A DNA stretch of 6,673 bases. Origin: an uncultured Neisseria sp. GTDB taxonomy: Bacteria; Pseudomonadota; Gammaproteobacteria; Burkholderiales; Neisseriaceae. Numbering within the stretch: position 1 is the first letter of the stretch; the number at the start of each line of letters is the position of its first letter. Location of the stretch: contig CALFOA010000076.1 of NCBI GenBank assembly GCA_937919795.1, forward strand, positions 1 to 6,673, in the 5' to 3' direction. Of the stretch, positions 5,429-6,673 are shown in pieces. Both the position numbers and the translations under genes were made by a program. The notes under the pieces were generated by a model. That model saw only the letters and a program-made list of their open reading frames with translations, did not search any database and had not been told where the DNA came from.

Positions 5429-6076
5429 TTACGATGATAAAGTATTACCCGTTTGCCCGAGCGCAGGCAAACGTTTATCGGGTCGCACCAGCAAATAAAG
5501 GCACAATGCGGTTAAAGCGCCCAGGGTATCGGCCAGCATATCTTTCTGCGCATCCCAAATATCGCCTTGCGAGCCTAAAAATTCGACACCGGCATCGCCG
5601 CCTTCAAGCACGGCATATTGCCATTCGATAATTTCATAAGCTGCCGCCACGCCCATAATGAAAAACAGCGAAAAGAAAAACGCCAAGGCCATGCTGCACA
5701 GATTATGCCGTCTTAGCCATTCAGCCATCGGATAAGCATAAAAGCCGATGATGTAATGCCCGACGCGGTCAAAATGGTTGCGGTTTTCCCCCAGCAAAGG
5801 GGCGAGCAGGCGGTTTGCCCAATCAAAGGGCACGTCGGCAAAGGTATAGTGGGCGCCGACGGTGTGTAACAGCAGCCAAAAACTCATCAGCAGATAAGCC
5901 AAATTGCTGAAACGGAAGCGGCGGGAAGTGAAAATCAAGCCGCCGAATACCGCCAAAATGGGTAGGATTTCCGCCCACCATACCGCGCGGCTGGTAGGGT
6001 TAATGCCGGACCAAACGATGACCGCGCTGATTAAAACAGCAAGAAAAAGCGGAAAAATCCGATTATTTGAAGACAT
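5429..6076 (-). CDS. DUF2238 (YjdF-like) multi-pass inner-membrane protein
   Basis: The 215-residue protein matches DUF2238, the family of E. coli YjdF. Hydrophobic segments lie at about 8-24, 33-50, 58-74, 107-119, 128-148 and 182-197. Conserved polar motifs sit between them: HTVGAHYTFADVPF (71-84), NHFDRVGHYIIG (100-111), AYEIIEW (146-152) and FLGSQGDIWDAQKDM (166-180). The many conserved His, Asp and Glu residues near the membrane suggest an enzyme or metal site, but no activity is known to me. The ATG at 6076 has a good AAGGG site (6083-6087) 6 nt upstream. It diverges from argG across 170 nt. A hairpin of two uptake sequences starts 22 nt beyond its stop. Length is normal for the family and no damage is visible. 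Confidence 0.87.
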   Translation of the reverse strand: MSSNNRIFPLFLAVLISAVIVWSGINPTSRAVWWAEILPILAVFGGLIFTSRRFRFSNLAYLLMSFWLLLHTVGAHYTFADVPFDWANRLLAPLLGENRNHFDRVGHYIIGFYAYPMAEWLRRHNLCSMALAFFFSLFFIMGVAAAYEIIEWQYAVLEGGDAGVEFLGSQGDIWDAQKDMLADTLGALTALCLYLLVRPDKRLPALGQTGNTLSS

Positions 6077-6120
6077 ATAGAGCCCTTAAATAGCAAAAGA
6101 GACCGTATCAATCCCAAAAA

Positions 6121-6132
6121 TGCCTGTCTGAA
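6121..6132 (+). repeat. DNA uptake sequence (TG-wadDUS dialect) in the DUF2238-argG gap
   Basis: TGCCTGTCTGAA with the full 15-base extension (6120-6134). It has no second copy nearby. The ATGCC at its start (6120-6124) can pair with GGCAT at 6135-6139, a 5-bp stem whose loop is the rest of the uptake sequence. The 170-nt divergent gap also holds TACAAT (6186-6191), a possible -10 for argG without a recognisable -35. Confidence 0.9.
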
Positions 6133-6147
6133 AAGGCATCGTATTGA

Positions 6148-6673
<526 letters not shown>

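Overview
The window looks like chromosomal DNA from a Neisseriaceae bacterium. Seven copies of TGCCTGTCTGAA (or its complement) lie between genes. This 12-mer is the TG-wadDUS DNA-uptake-sequence dialect described for Neisseria wadsworthii, which points to N. wadsworthii or a close relative. The proteins (RsmI, GmhA, the DolP/GNA2091-type lipoprotein, ArgG) also read like Neisseria versions. No insertion sequence, phage gene, CRISPR array, tRNA or rRNA was seen, and no gene-free stretch exceeds 300 bases.

Left part (1-2516, all minus strand): yraN, gmhA and dolP run leftwards, followed by an unrecognised, probably membrane-anchored, Ala/Ser/Thr/Pro-rich protein. yraN and gmhA are 6 nt apart and probably co-transcribed. 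dolP follows after a 103-nt gap holding a perfect inverted repeat, and it ends in an intrinsic terminator. The last gene ends in a bidirectional terminator near the left edge. With the divergent rsmI, this matches the E. coli order rsmI / (lpoA) / yraN / diaA / dolP, but lpoA is missing and the sugar-isomerase gene keeps the GmhA catalytic residues that DiaA has lost.

Middle (2517-4669, plus strand): rsmI (16S rRNA 2'-O-methyltransferase) overlaps a small DUF488 gene by ATGA. A spacer follows with a REP-like stem-loop, a candidate promoter and a perfect hairpin made of two uptake sequences. Then comes a seven-helix TRIC/UPF0126 membrane protein gene.

Right part (4666-6673): a YgjP-type zinc metallopeptidase gene (minus) shares its stop-codon region with the TRIC gene, tail to tail. 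A second uptake-sequence hairpin separates it from a DUF2238 membrane protein gene (minus). argG (argininosuccinate synthase) starts divergently and runs off the right edge after 142 codons.

The genes are mostly housekeeping or envelope functions: LOS heptose synthesis, outer-membrane integrity, ribosome methylation and arginine synthesis. I see no novel multi-gene system. The most distinctive material is the uptake-sequence architecture: conservation out to 15 bases, a copy that may supply a ribosome binding site, and two perfect hairpins that lack T-tracts.
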